Source: Polytrichum commune
Taxonomy: Eukaryota > Streptophyta > Polytrichopsida > Polytrichales > Polytrichaceae
Direction: 5' to 3'
Assembly (NCBI GenBank): GCA_950295325.1
Contig: OX485809.1
Location: 1,114,001 to 1,178,000 of the forward strand
Length of the DNA: 64,000 bases
Shown: piece by piece, positions 1 to 11,104 of the stretch
Position numbering within the stretch: the first letter of the stretch is position 1
Layout of the letters: every line of letters begins with the position of its first letter
Notes under the pieces: model-generated
Databases searched by the model: none
What the model saw: the letters and a program-made list of their open reading frames with translations, nothing else
What the model was told of the DNA's origin: nothing
Position numbers and translations under genes: made by a program

Positions 1-156
1 AGAGTCCGGAGGAGAGCAGATTAGGTTAAGCCAGAGAGTGGAGTAGCACTTACTTTTCAGTTGGGCAAATAGTTTAGTGTTGAATGACGTTTTATTCAGA
101 GATGCAACCTCCAATCTGCCTAATGGACATCTGTTGTGGATACCTTATTTTGACCT

Positions 157-312
157 ATGCTGAGAATTGGGTTGTACTCGAATGCTTTGACACAGGCTGA
201 AGGATTTTGGCCAGCTGAAGCTGTCATGGACATGCTAAAAAAGATTGATGCAACACACTTGGAACTGGAGGATACTGCAGAAGTTAGAAGACCTGAAGCA
301 GCCAATGCCTAG
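157..312 (+). CDS. Possible 3'-terminal exon of an unidentified gene
   Basis: A 51-codon open frame runs from an ATG to a TAG and reads like real protein, with a charged tail (LELEDTAEVRRPEAANA). An in-frame stop lies just upstream of the ATG and I see no convincing splice acceptor joining it to an upstream exon. It could be the last exon of a gene entering from the left, a decayed exon, or chance. I do not recognise the family. Confidence 0.2.
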   Translation: MLRIGLYSNALTQAEGFWPAEAVMDMLKKIDATHLELEDTAEVRRPEAANA

Positions 313-1200
313 TGCGTCAGTGTAGAATAAAAAGAACAACACTTATCTATCAGTGTCCTCTTTCACAAGCTTGAGAGTTAGTTGCAGATTTCATTCCAAC
401 TGGAAAACTAGTCTACATTGTTGGTTGTCCATCACATTATTGAGAGTACTCCCAGGTATTTAGTACATGAGCTCTTTTTATAGAAACCTTGCCAAATTAT
501 ATAGTGTGTGCATCTAGATTCCTCAAAAGAGATCTCTGATCCTTGGTGGCGTGGAAAGCAAAGAAGCCCACATACACTGCTAGCATCAGCTGAAGCTTGG
601 ATTTTAATTGTGGCATTTATACTTTTGCCTCGATGTCAAATCCAAAAAATGATTACTCTCTTCTTGGGTTGAATCTTTAAAGAGGATACTTATGGACATG
701 TATGAGTCAGGTTCCTCTCACATATCTTGTTTCGAACACTAAAACTTCAGATATCCCATGATTTCTTGGTCTTGCAAAGTGAAATGATATTTATAGTCAC
801 GATCCTATTTTCACTATTCTCAACATACCTTCATACTTACATGCCTTGGGTGAGGCATTAGCATAATACCTCTAGCAAACTTAAATCAGATTGGTTTGGG
901 TAAATTGGAGAGTTCTTTTGTGGCAATATATATGAACATCTGATATTCATTGCTGCATCTGACATAAAATATCAGACCACCTAAAACCTGCTGTTTCCCA
1001 TTGAAGGAAATCTGATATTCATTGCTGCATCTGGAATGCAGTGTTTAGAACATCTGAAATTCATGGCAATTCCCACCAAATTACAGGCACTGAATCCTAT
1101 GGACTCAACATTGTCATTTTTTATCAGATGTGAAGCATATCTTTCAGTAACCAAACCTGTTGGGGGCTATGTCTAATAACTTGTAAGTTTGCTCTTGTGA
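313..1200. other. Intergenic; 3' flank of the Ohr-type gene with a short direct repeat
   Basis: I see no gene here. A ~24-nt sequence (TCTGATATTCATTGCTGCAT core) occurs at about 938-961 and again at 1010-1034. The 3' untranslated region of the minus-strand gene ending at 1201 probably lies in the right part. Confidence 0.5.
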
Positions 1201-1683
1201 TCACACAATGTTGTACTTGAAATCTATGTTCCCCCTGGTTGCATTGCTGTAAGGGCATATCTGATGCGCATCCTTGACCACCTGCTCGGCAGTCTTCTTA
1301 TCAACACCCTCGACCTGGATGTCAAACACGACTGCGACATTCATTTTCTTTGTGGCGTCATCAATCACCAATGAAACCTTGCTGTTAATGGTGGTGGACT
1401 TCACCTTTGCTTTGCTGTTCTGTGCGGCGACACCGACGGCGCCTGAAAAGCAAGCTGCGTAACCTGCTGCAAACAGTTGCTCTGGGTTGGTGTGCTTCCC
1501 TGGCCCTCCCATGCCTTTGGGAAGTCCTAGAGTGAGTTTTAAGTTCCCGTCATCTGAGGTAATTTGCCCATCCGCTCTTGCACCCTTCACCAATGCTTGG
1601 GCCGTGAAGATGACTTTATTTGCATAGTGGCGGCTAAAAACCGGCCAAACCGAGGACGATCGGCGCAATGTGTGCTGGAGCAT
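1201..1683 (-). CDS. OsmC/Ohr-family organic hydroperoxide reductase, probably mitochondrial
   Basis: This single-exon gene encodes 160 residues. Ohr enzymes are thiol peroxidases that reduce organic and lipid hydroperoxides with two cysteines, usually recharged by lipoylated proteins. All four key residues are visible: Arg36 (GARADG), Glu68 (NPEQL), peroxidatic Cys78 (YAACFSG) and resolving Cys143 (ICPYSN). The spacings 32, 10 and 65 agree with bacterial Ohr enzymes (32, 10 and 64 in the Xylella protein). About 22 extra residues at the N-terminus (MLQHTLRRSSSVWPVFSRHY) are rich in Arg, Ser and Thr with no acidic residue, as in a mitochondrial presequence. Mitochondria hold lipoylated 2-oxoacid dehydrogenases, which fits the known reductant. 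There is no intron, and Ohr is typically bacterial or fungal, so an ancient transfer is plausible. The family call is firm; location is inferred. Confidence 0.93.
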   Translation of the reverse strand: MLQHTLRRSSSVWPVFSRHYANKVIFTAQALVKGARADGQITSDDGNLKLTLGLPKGMGGPGKHTNPEQLFAAGYAACFSGAVGVAAQNSKAKVKSTTINSKVSLVIDDATKKMNVAVVFDIQVEGVDKKTAEQVVKDAHQICPYSNATRGNIDFKYNIV

Positions 1684-3175
1684 GGTGGCGATTGGGTAGG
1701 TAAGATAAAACTTAAAATGTGAAGAGGGCAGATATTTGAACTGTTCAGTGTCCCAGTGGTTTGATACTAAGCCAACTACGGTTACTTCCAGGAGGTTTGG
1801 TCTCTTCTGATGTGCAATAAGTTCTGGAGAAAAACAATTTTGTCGATTAGAAAATCTTGTATAAATCCAATGTCATAAGAATGAGTTCAAGGCGACAAAA
1901 TGTCAATTTGTGACAAATTTTCAAAGAATAGATATGCAATCTTACACTTAGTTACCGAGGCACATGGTTCAACGAACCAACCTTGCCAACTCGCCAATTG
2001 GCGAACACTTTCAATTGACCACACTTTCTGTGTATCCGATCTGTTGTCAAATAAAAGTGTTAGATGAGGAGTACAAGGTGCGAGAATGTTGAAATAATGA
2101 TGAGATTCTCAACCTCCTTCCCTCCCTTTCTTCCTTCCTGCTGTCACACGGACCTGAAACCCACCCCAAAACCCTTGGGTTATCTAGACCACCAGGTATA
2201 GTAAATACATGACTCACACCAACGTTGGACCGGTATATAGGTGAATGCATGGTATCGATAATCAACATCAATGGACATGTGGTAGAAAATTAATTGAAGT
2301 AAACCAACTAATACGCAGTAGAAATTAATGTCATGCATCTACTTCTAAACTGAAGATGAAGCTCAGATCTTCTGCACACATACATATCGTCCACTCAAAG
2401 GTTGCTCAAGTGCCAAATGTTTTGTCAATAAGGATCAATAAGGGAGGTGAACAGGGTGGCAGAGTGGAGGCCAAGAATTCACCAAACACTTGTCTCATGC
2501 AAACTATGCAAAATACAACAGCTAAAGCACGACTTGTCCTCTTTCTTCGTAGCTACCTCATGTCCATGTCTAGATCTGTAGAGCCTCACAAAGCCTCCAA
2601 AGCCTCGCAACATGATTCACCAGACAAAGCGTGTCCCAAAGAAGGACCAAGTGATGAATTACTCCATACTACACGACAGCAAGGTGAAATCCTGATGGTT
2701 AACCCTCATGTGCACAATGCCCATAGCTTGTAGTGATTTACGAGATAAAGACACGAGGAGAAGATCTATGCAAAGCATATGAGGAAATGAGGAGAACATG
2801 TGATCAATTCTTCCAAGCGTCAACAACAAGCACAATTGTGGAAACCTCAAGGGCAATTACTGTACACTTCACAAGAAGGGTAACCCCCATATGGCTCATG
2901 AATTCTACCTTGTGTGAGGAATATGCTTACCGGAGTTGTTATTATGATGATGATGCTGCATGCAGCGTTGAAGAGGAGCTGGTGAAGGATCGTCAACTGC
3001 TGGCGAAGACGAAGCTCAATTTGGTTCGTGAATACCGATGAAGCGGATCTTGGTCCGAACCCTAGAAGGGTTTAGCTGGCGAGTTACATGCACCGGAGCA
3101 CCTCCAACAGAAACATGGTATAATTTACCACGTGCCCTAATTGGCAAGGATGGTACGTAAAGCTCATTACTCCCC
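1684..3175. other. Intergenic; no convincing gene
   Basis: This is the upstream flank of the Ohr-type gene. Two adjacent open frames on the plus strand (2356-2733 and 2733-3041) encode compositionally mixed peptides with no motif I recognise, no splice structure and no repeat signature. I treat them as chance or as decayed sequence. Confidence 0.4.
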
Positions 3176-3179
3176 ATGC

Positions 3180-4110
3180 TTTTCTATCCATGTGACGAGC
3201 ATTTCATCCATAATTTATTTATTTTTAATTTAATTTTTTTTTCCGGAAAGATGTAGCAATCAATGCCTATAATCTTTGGTTTTTGTCCATGAGTAGACCA
3301 GTTATGCCCCATGTAGGGTTGGACTAAGTGGATGTCTCGTTGCTATTGTAGCGGTTGTCCTCTTGTTGGATATTTAGTTTGCGAAGGTTACGTGGTGATT
3401 TGCATGCACCAGGGAATCTCAAACAACACCATATAAAACACATTGTTGTGCTTGGCATGGTAAGAACCTCCTCCTCACAGTTTCTATCTATGTGGAGAGC
3501 ATTTCATCCATAACCTTTGATTCTTGTCCATGGGCAGACCGGTTATGCCTTGTGTAGGGTTGGATTAGGTGGATGTCTCATCCGTTACTCTCCTCTTGTT
3601 AAATATCTAGACTGCAAAGATTAGGTGGTGATTTGCATGCACGAGGGAATCTCTATCAACACCTAATAGACCACATTGTTGTGATTGGCATGGTAAGGAC
3701 CTCCTCCTAGCCTTTTCTATCTATGTGGAGAGCATTTCAACCATAACCTCTGGTTTTTGTCCCTGAGCAAACTAGTTATGTCCCATATAGGGCTCTAAGA
3801 GTAACTCGATGTCTCGATGCTATTGTGACTCGTTGTTTATTCTCCTCTTGTTGAATATGTGGTCCTAGAAAGCTTAGGTGGCGATTTGCATGCACCATGC
3901 ACCTCTATTAACACCTATGAATAGACCACATTGTTGTGATTGGCAAAGTAAGGAATTCCCCCTATGCTTTTCTATCTATGTGAAGAGCAATTCATCCATA
4001 AACATTGGACTTTGTACATGACCATAGTGGTTATGTTCCATAAAGGGCTAGAGTAGGTGGAAGTCTTGTTGTTATTGTAGCTCATCATCCACTCTCCTCT
4101 TGCCGGTTTA
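3180..4110. repeat. Diverged tandem repeat, ~233-255-bp monomer (family A)
   Basis: The anchor TCTATCTATGTGGAGAGCAT begins near 3183, 3483, 3716 and 3970, each time followed by a phrase about TTTGTCCATGAGC, then ATGTAGGG and GTGGATGTCTCGTTGC, then TGATTTGCATGCACC. The last two spacings are 233 and 254 bp; the first interval is longer because of an AT-rich insertion near 3215-3240. Pieces of the same sequence recur at about 5240-5475, 5880-6120 and 11975-12180, so the unit is also dispersed. Confidence 0.85.
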
Positions 4111-5235
4111 TAACATGGATTGGTTAGCTACACTATCTATGATGAATACAGTGGGCATACTTATAGTGTGACCATGGGGGGTGCACTAGATTAAACACGT
4201 ATGACTATACGTGAGAGCACAAAAGGGGTAATAATTTGAACTTTGTTGTATGATATATACATATGTTGCACAAATTATAAATTTCTAACTTGTGGCTATG
4301 TACATGTATGGAAGGCCTTCAAAGAATATACAACATTTTCACTTGTATGGTGTTGTCACTAGACTTAATAGCATACATGCTTTTATTGGCTTATGTTGAT
4401 ATCAAAAAGGAATCAACAACAAGTGGACATATGATGTTATTCATTTGCTGGTAGACTCAGAAACAATAATTATATTAGCTTCTATGACATACATTGCAGA
4501 CTTAGATGCTTATGAGTTATATCTTGGGATGAAAAGGTCTTCAATTCCTTTATTGATGAATGCTAGGGTTTTGCATTGTACATATATGATAGAGGTTGAA
4601 ATGTTATTCAAAAGTATATTTGTATGCTTATGTCTATGACTATATATGAATATAATTTTTCTAAATATACACACATTGACTTGTATTTTTATCATTTAAA
4701 TTGTACATGTAATGCTAGATTCTACAAAAACCAAAAAAAAAAACTTTGCATATAAGGGGTGTTTAGAGTATGTTGTGAATGAATGTGATACTTGGTTTTA
4801 ATAAAAGGTGCACCCCTAGGAGTGTGACTGACCCTTCGATGCACTATAGTGTGGTCCACAGTATATACCATGTATCAATATAGTGTGGAACCTAATAGTT
4901 GAGGGAATTGTTTTTGCATCAATATCTCCAAATCTATATCATACTAAAATAAATCAAAATTCGTAAAACCCTAATTCTACATAAAGAACATCTAACAAGG
5001 AAATCTATGGGAAAATGATGATTTCAAATTTGATAAAGCTTACTTTTAGAAATGGATTGAATATTTAATTCTTAGAATCAAAACTGCACAAGTAAGATAG
5101 GTGTGAATTGGATCTTAGTTTGATGAAAGTCTTTCAAATGCACACTATTTTCCATCCAATATAAATACTATAACCTACAATGCACTTTCATTGTTATATA
5201 CTAAGGGAACATAGTGTGCATCTTTAGTAATACCC
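4111..5235. other. AT-rich intergenic DNA without recognisable features
   Basis: Only short frames with AT-driven composition are present. I see no gene or clear repeat structure. Confidence 0.5.
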
Positions 5236-5239
5236 CCGT

Positions 5240-6125
5240 TGTTCTATTGTTGGTTTCCTTGTTTATACTGTGGCCCACATTGTTTTCCATTATTAAATAA
5301 TGTGGTGAGTTGCATACACTTGAGCACCTCCAACAATAACCCAATAAGCCATGTTGCCCTAATTGGCAAGGTAAGTTACCACTTAGTTATGACTTTGGTC
5401 AATCATCCAAATGGGGAGCATTTCTAACAACTCTTGCCGTTTTGCTTCTCTATCCACATAGAGAGCAATGTATCAATGATCTCAAGTTTATGTCCATGAG
5501 CATATTGGAACTAAGGTATGTGGGTGTTCTTTGGTTCGTTTTCCATGTTCTCCAACTTCCACCGATTAAAGATACACAACAAAACTTGTGTTATATTAGC
5601 AAATCTACGATGAAACATCTACAAAAATCAGACTTCCCCTAATTTAGTTATGGTTATCGGAAGTGCATGTTTGTTGATTTCTTAACTATGTACATAGGTC
5701 CTCCCAATTACGTTCCCTATCAAGTGTAGAGTAGTTAATAATACTCGAAAACATAATCCAAACTCTTATAAACATGTGTCTTATGATGTTTGCTCTTTGA
5801 TCCTCATCGAACCACATACCAATCAAATATAGAGTTCTAATTAAGAAAATGAGCCACTTTAAGACCCATCTACCTTATGCCCCAAACAAAGCTAGAGTAG
5901 GTGGATGTCTCTTGCTATCGTAGCTCATCATCCACTCTTTTGCCAACAATCATGTAAGTAGTCCGGAAAGGTTTGCTCACAATTTGCCCAATAGACCACA
6001 TTGTCATTATTGGCATGATGAGTTATTAGTTAATACTGTGGGCAATCATGGGCGCTCATTGTTCTTTGAGCAACTTCATGTGCTCCTCCATCCATGCATA
6101 GAGCCTTCTATCCATAACCTCTAAG
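5240..6125. repeat. Dispersed copies of repeat families A and B
   Basis: About 5240-5475 and 5880-6120 resemble the family A monomer at 3180-4110. Between them, 5515-5880 is a copy of family B, with phrases such as AGCAAATCTACGATGAAACA, AAGTGCATGTTTGTTGAT and ACATAGGTCCTCCCAA. Family B recurs at 21630-22015 and 58127-58680. The copies are diverged and contain no intact open frame. Confidence 0.75.
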
Positions 6126-6532
6126 ATAGAGGGTGCTATAACCAACACCCCACCCAAAAGCAACACCTACAAAGTTACAAACGCCTCTCAACCACCAACG
6201 CTCTACTACCTTGAGTCGTTCCCCATGGAAAAGGAGTGTCTAGGCCCATAGAGTGACGGATCTAGGTGCCAGTTGTGGCGCCACCTCATACCAAGCCTCC
6301 ACTACCTCCATACAGGGGAGATAATGGGCTGCACTCTATTTTGGGTCGATTCAAGGTAGATTTAGGGTGGCTTGTCAGTGCCTATTCTAGCTATTTTATT
6401 CACGCACAGAGGGGGGAGGGGTACGGCTACCCTACATTAAGGGGTCGGCCTTGTACTCTCCATCTTTTCATTTTCGAGCGTGTTGGGATCGCTTAACATT
6501 GTTGGGGAGGTTGGTTTAGGCTAGGGCTTGTT

Positions 6533-6936
6533 AAGGTAGAAATACCATAACCTGTAAACCACCCTCTAGCCATGCACTAGACCGTGGTCATAATGGTGAA
6601 GTGCCGTTTCTAAAACTGATCATGGCTCGGCGGCAACTTCAATGCATGTGTAGCCAATGGGAGTCAAGTGTTAATGTACTCATGAGGTAACCGATTTAAG
6701 CGATGTTGTGTATGGAAATGCGGATTACCGTGTTCGGTGTAGGGAGAATCTAATGAACGAGTAGGGGGTTTGACAACTTTCCACTTTGAAAAATTGTAGC
6801 ATTTTTTGTATACGACATAAAAATATGAAACAACTTGCATTCATTCTTCATGAATCCTTGTCGTCTATTTTGGATTGTCAGACCAGATGTTCAATGCGAA
6901 TCACCTTATTTTCACAGGTTATGGTATTTCTACCTT
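6533..6936. mobile_element. MITE-like element with perfect 23-bp terminal inverted repeats and a 15-bp target duplication
   Basis: The left end (6533-6555, AAGGTAGAAATACC..ACCTGT) is the exact reverse complement of the right end (6914-6936). Directly outside each end lies a 15-bp direct repeat, AGGCTAGGGCTTGTT at 6518-6532 and AGGCGAGGGCTTGTT at 6937-6951, with one mismatch. This is the mark of an insertion. The 404-bp body has no transposase, so it would be non-autonomous. The duplication is longer than the 2-11 bp usual for the common DNA-transposon superfamilies, so I leave the superfamily open. Confidence 0.85.
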
Positions 6937-7591
6937 AGGCGAGGGCTTGTTAGGCAGATGTTGCTAGTTTCGGGGTCGCCACATGTTGGTTTAGCGAGGT
7001 TTGTATCTAACTAGTTTAGGGGTCAGATGCAGTTGGTTTACCAGGGTTGGTTGTTGTGCATTTAGGGGTCTGCTACTACTAGTGAAGCATGGTTGGCATA
7101 CCGCTCCTACTACCCAAATATGCCACATGGCCTACTCACACATCCTAGATTTGTCACTCACCGCCCGGATCCACCATTCATCTACGGATCTTAGGGACCA
7201 TGTCTATCGGCAAGTTTTGCATATACCTTTTGGTGGATTTCTTACCATATTTCTCATTGGATTTCTTAGCATCATTTCTCATCGTCAATTCTTATACACA
7301 ATTTGTATCTTTGATCGGATTTCTTATTATCGCTTCTCATTGCTATCTATCATCACTTCTTATAAACATTTTTTTCATTTCAATTCCTATTTATAACAAA
7401 CCTCCCACATGTTTGTCACCAATTTTCACGACAACAGTTATCAACCAAAATGATGAATTGAAAAACTCAGTTTCTTTTATTTGTAACATCTAATTATAAT
7501 CATAGACCAAGTAACTCTTGGTCTAAGCTCAACCACCCGACCATAGGAGACAGACAAAAAAGATCTTCTCTCCTCCCCTGAGCTTCCTCGT

Positions 7592-7906
7592 ATGCCAAAG
7601 GCACTACTTTTACTTTCTATTTTCACATCTAGTAAAAGTTTTCTATTCATATGTCTAACTCCAATGAATAGCATTCATCTCTCCAAATTTTTGGAGTGGT
7701 CTAACTCGAGTGCACCTCATCGAGAGCTGTCTAACTCATGTGCACATGTTCTCAATCTAGAATGGTCTAATTCCAATGCATGGAATGCGGAGCTGTCTAA
7801 TTTCAATTCATCCATCTTAAACTGGGAGTTGTTTAGCTCCCATCATCCTCTGCTTACACACTGGCACATGTGGTTAAAATATTCAATCATGCATCAATAT
7901 TTCTAG
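7592..7906 (+). CDS. Doubtful ORF with five 11-residue repeats
   Basis: The 104-residue frame contains five consecutive ~33-bp repeats (about 7690-7840) that translate in frame as an 11-residue motif: EWSNSSA, ELSNSCA, LEWSNSNA, ELSNFNS and ELFSS. The repeat keeps the frame and carries a coding-like pattern. No promoter, intron or known domain is visible, and the N-terminal part looks non-coding. It may be a minisatellite that happens to be open. Confidence 0.2.
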   Translation: MPKALLLLSIFTSSKSFLFICLTPMNSIHLSKFLEWSNSSAPHRELSNSCAHVLNLEWSNSNAWNAELSNFNSSILNWELFSSHHPLLTHWHMWLKYSIMHQYF

Positions 7907-8393
7907 TTACCTTACACTATCGTCACTTAACCATGCACTCGCATTTAATAAAAAAATCATATTGTAATCTCATGTCATGTGCCTTACATTCCTCATGTTG
8001 CATTTCAAATATATATTGCATCTCTAACCACAACAAGGTATAAGGGTACATACACAATATGGATACTTAATCATATTAGATCCAAGCCCTTAATCACTTA
8101 TTGCATCCCTAACCTATACAAATCTAACATCTATCCTTTCAATGTGCTAGTATAATTGGGTCTCATTATCCTTACCCCATGTGGATTTGGGAAGTGCATA
8201 TAACTAAGATGAAAGTTATTGCATGACATATAGACCCAAGTTCTCTAAAATGTAAGAAATAAATTCTCAAAACATTCGTGGTATAAGAAAAGTGATGTCA
8301 ATCCACTAAACCAAAAAAATTGTTTGGTGTCACTTACTATAACCATTTCGAATATATCTCTTATTTTTTGGTCAACAAAACCATTATAGAACA

Positions 8394-8632
8394 CTACATC
8401 ATTTATGGTAGTTAGTGTCACTTACTATCTGGAGTTGCACAATGCTATAAGTTTTTTTTTTTTTTTTTTTTTTGCTAAGAACGTAATTTTTTAACAAGTA
8501 TAGTCATCTATATTATATATTTTCCATAAACCTATTTTATCTTTGTTGGTAAGAAAGGAAATCTATAGTGAGGAGTTATAGCCTTACATAATTCCAAATA
8601 GTGAGTGACACTAAATACCATAAACAAAGTAG
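8394..8632. mobile_element. MITE-like inverted-repeat element (GTGTCACTTACTAT family)
   Basis: The left arm CTACATCATTTATGGTAGTT, continuing into TAGTGTCACTTACTAT, is matched by the reverse complement of the right arm (8594-8632) over about 39 bp, with roughly seven mismatches. A run of 22 T (8452-8473) lies inside. Related arms occur at 8310-8340 and at both ends of 13700-14050, so this is a small family. No coding sequence is present and the target duplication is not clear. Confidence 0.65.
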
Positions 8633-9439
8633 CATCTTTACTTGGCTAAAAAGTAGCACATGTACATTGTGAATCATAGTTTGGCATATACATGTGATAT
8701 ACAAGCCCTTAATTGAGTATTGCATTACTAAGCTACACATATGTAAGAACTATGCCCTTAATCACATGCTATATAGATGGTTAGGGTTTGCATGACTACA
8801 TCATCTACATGTGAACACATACTTTCAATAACATGCACCTCAAGTTAATAACTCAACTACAATTGTGGCTAAGTTCATAATTCATGATTAAGGCTATGAC
8901 ATCCTAGCGTAGAATTTTCAATAATTTTGTGTTATTGAGTACAACAACAAGGGGGGCTAGGTCACATTTGGAGGAGTATGTCACAAGTTTGGATGATCAA
9001 AGTGAGCAATTCTTTGAGCACATTCAAGATGCCCATGTGGCAATTGAACCATTTATTGACTTGGAAGAAGACTCTAAAATTGATCTCCATAGTGGAGAGA
9101 TTGTTTTGTTGACTTTGCACAACTCCCTGAGCTGACCCCCAATGTGAATGCATTGAGCATGGGGATTGTCAATGACATGCATGGGATCGGGGAGGAGGCC
9201 ATGGCATTCCATGAGATGTTGGTTGCTAGAAGACTACATCTTGGTGGGAAGTTCTAGTGGGACTCAATCTCATAATAATGATGGCCTACCCCCTGGGCCT
9301 AAGCTAGGGCTAGAGCGGATCACATTAGTGCACTAGGGGAGCATTCTAATGACTTCACCCCACTTCACAACAGGTGTTCCCAAAACACTTGTCAAGGTGC
9401 GGAGGACAGTCGAGAGGGTGTTGAGGTGGGCAATGTGGA

Positions 9440-10460
9440 TGGCAAATGTTTAGAACGCCCAACTAAATAACTTAGAAATAATGGCAATTGGACATATGAG
9501 CAACTAGAGGCAACCCTTCTTGCAGTTGATGATGGGGCTCCTATAAAAACAGTGGCACAAATTTATGAAATACCTACAACGTCTTTGGTAGGACCATGTT
9601 TTAGGAAAAACTTTAGGTAGGAAATGTGGCAAGTTGGGGGTGCTTTTATTTGAGGAGGAAAGTGAACCTGTATGGATTCTCAAAATTTAGTGACTAGGGC
9701 ATCCAATTAATTTGAGTTAATGTCGTTTGAAGGTGGCTGAGATCACCTAGGGCTATGACAACCCCTCACAAAGGGCATTCTCGGACTAAGGTAGTTCAAA
9801 AGTGGTGCAAAATTGGGAAACCCAACTTTGACTCTTAGAGTGGCGCATGGTTTGGAGCAAGGTAGGGAAAAAGGTTTATGCCCTAAAAATGTTGTTTTCT
9901 TATATGATAACTTACAAGATGTACTCTAGGCATAATAACCCAAACACTCACATTTGGAATTGTGATGAGTCTGGGGCCCAAGCAGGGCGGAATGGCGGTG
10001 GCCGTGAGGAGGGAATATGAAGCGTGCAGACTGTCACGCATAACAAGAGAGAATGGTTGCATGTCTTGTCTTGCATCAATGCATTAGGTTCTAGTATTTC
10101 CAATTTTTATGTATTTAAGGTTAGGTCATTTAGGCGGAATTCCATAATTAGGTGCGAGGAGGGGGCTTGTATGGCCATGCAAAAAAAAGATTGGATGACA
10201 TGAGCACTATTCAACAAGTGGATTAATCACTTCCTACTTCACATTGGTACAATGTAGGGCATTTCTCATGAGAACCAACATTTACTCATAATGGATGGGC
10301 ACAACTCCCGTGTCTTTCTAGATGTTGCATACACTCTGCACAAAATAGGTCTAGATGTCTTAATTATTCCTAGTCACATATCCCACGTCATCCCGGCCCC
10401 GGGATGTGAGTATTTTCAAACCAATTAAGACGTCGTTCAAATAATACCATGAATTTTGAA
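9440..10460 (+). pseudogene. Decayed pogo/Tigger-type (DDE_1) transposase
   Basis: Across frames, and interrupted by stops, the plus strand encodes the landmarks of a pogo-like transposase in the right order. First comes a helix-turn-helix-like start (NWTYEQLEATLLAVDDGAP, then TVAQIYEIPTTSL; about 9485-9585). Then come the first acidic motif (NCDESGAQ, about 9957-9980), the second (LLIMDGHNSR, about 10285) and the HISHV motif near 10376. In active relatives the last reads HTSH followed by LQPLDVG; here the third catalytic Asp is replaced by Gly (APGCEYF). Many in-frame stops and the lost residue show the gene is dead. The family is known from animals, fungi and plants. Confidence 0.75.
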
Positions 10461-11104
10461 CCCTTAAGATCAAGGGGAAGGGTGCCATTAAGGAGGTCCT
10501 AGCATGGTGGGTGCCATTGGCTTTGAAAAAGATCACGACTCTAGCGAATATTAGGAAGGGTTCTCTACCACATGTATTCGGCCTTTGAATTGTTCAACCA
10601 TGGATAATAAAACGGGGCCATGTGAAGCGTTTGTTAATGTTATAATTGAAGTTAATGATGCCAATGAGGAAGAGGTGGGCGAAGAGGTGGTCGAGGAGGT
10701 GCTTGGAGACAAGATTACATAAATTCAAGAAGGTGGAACTCCATATGTGGTGGCGTTGAGAGAGGATGATGGGGACACAATGCAGGGTGTGGAAATGGGG
10801 GGTGGGGAGATGGGGGAGGAAAAACCAATAAGGAGTGTAGTATTTCATAAGAGTTGGACATGTTGACCCAAATCCAACATTAAGGTTCACAACAATTTTG
10901 GCCCTTCCACAAACAATGTCCATTTCTTGAAGGAGCCATGACACCCCATTTAAAGAATTATCCTAAGTCTATAATTATGACTAGCGATGAGTATTTGATG
11001 AGCTTTGATATTAAAATATTAAAATATTAATAAATAAATAAAAAATCTTCATCCCAACACTATTCAATAAAAATGTTATTCATAATAGCACTATTCCTAA
11101 AAGT

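Noticed and set aside
2356-3041. Two adjacent plus-strand open frames of 125 and 102 codons
   Set aside because: No motif, no splice signals linking them, and mixed composition; most likely chance.
4163-4830. Possible inverted ends GGGGTGCAC / GTGCACCCC
   Set aside because: Only nine bases match and the flanks do not pair; not enough for an element.
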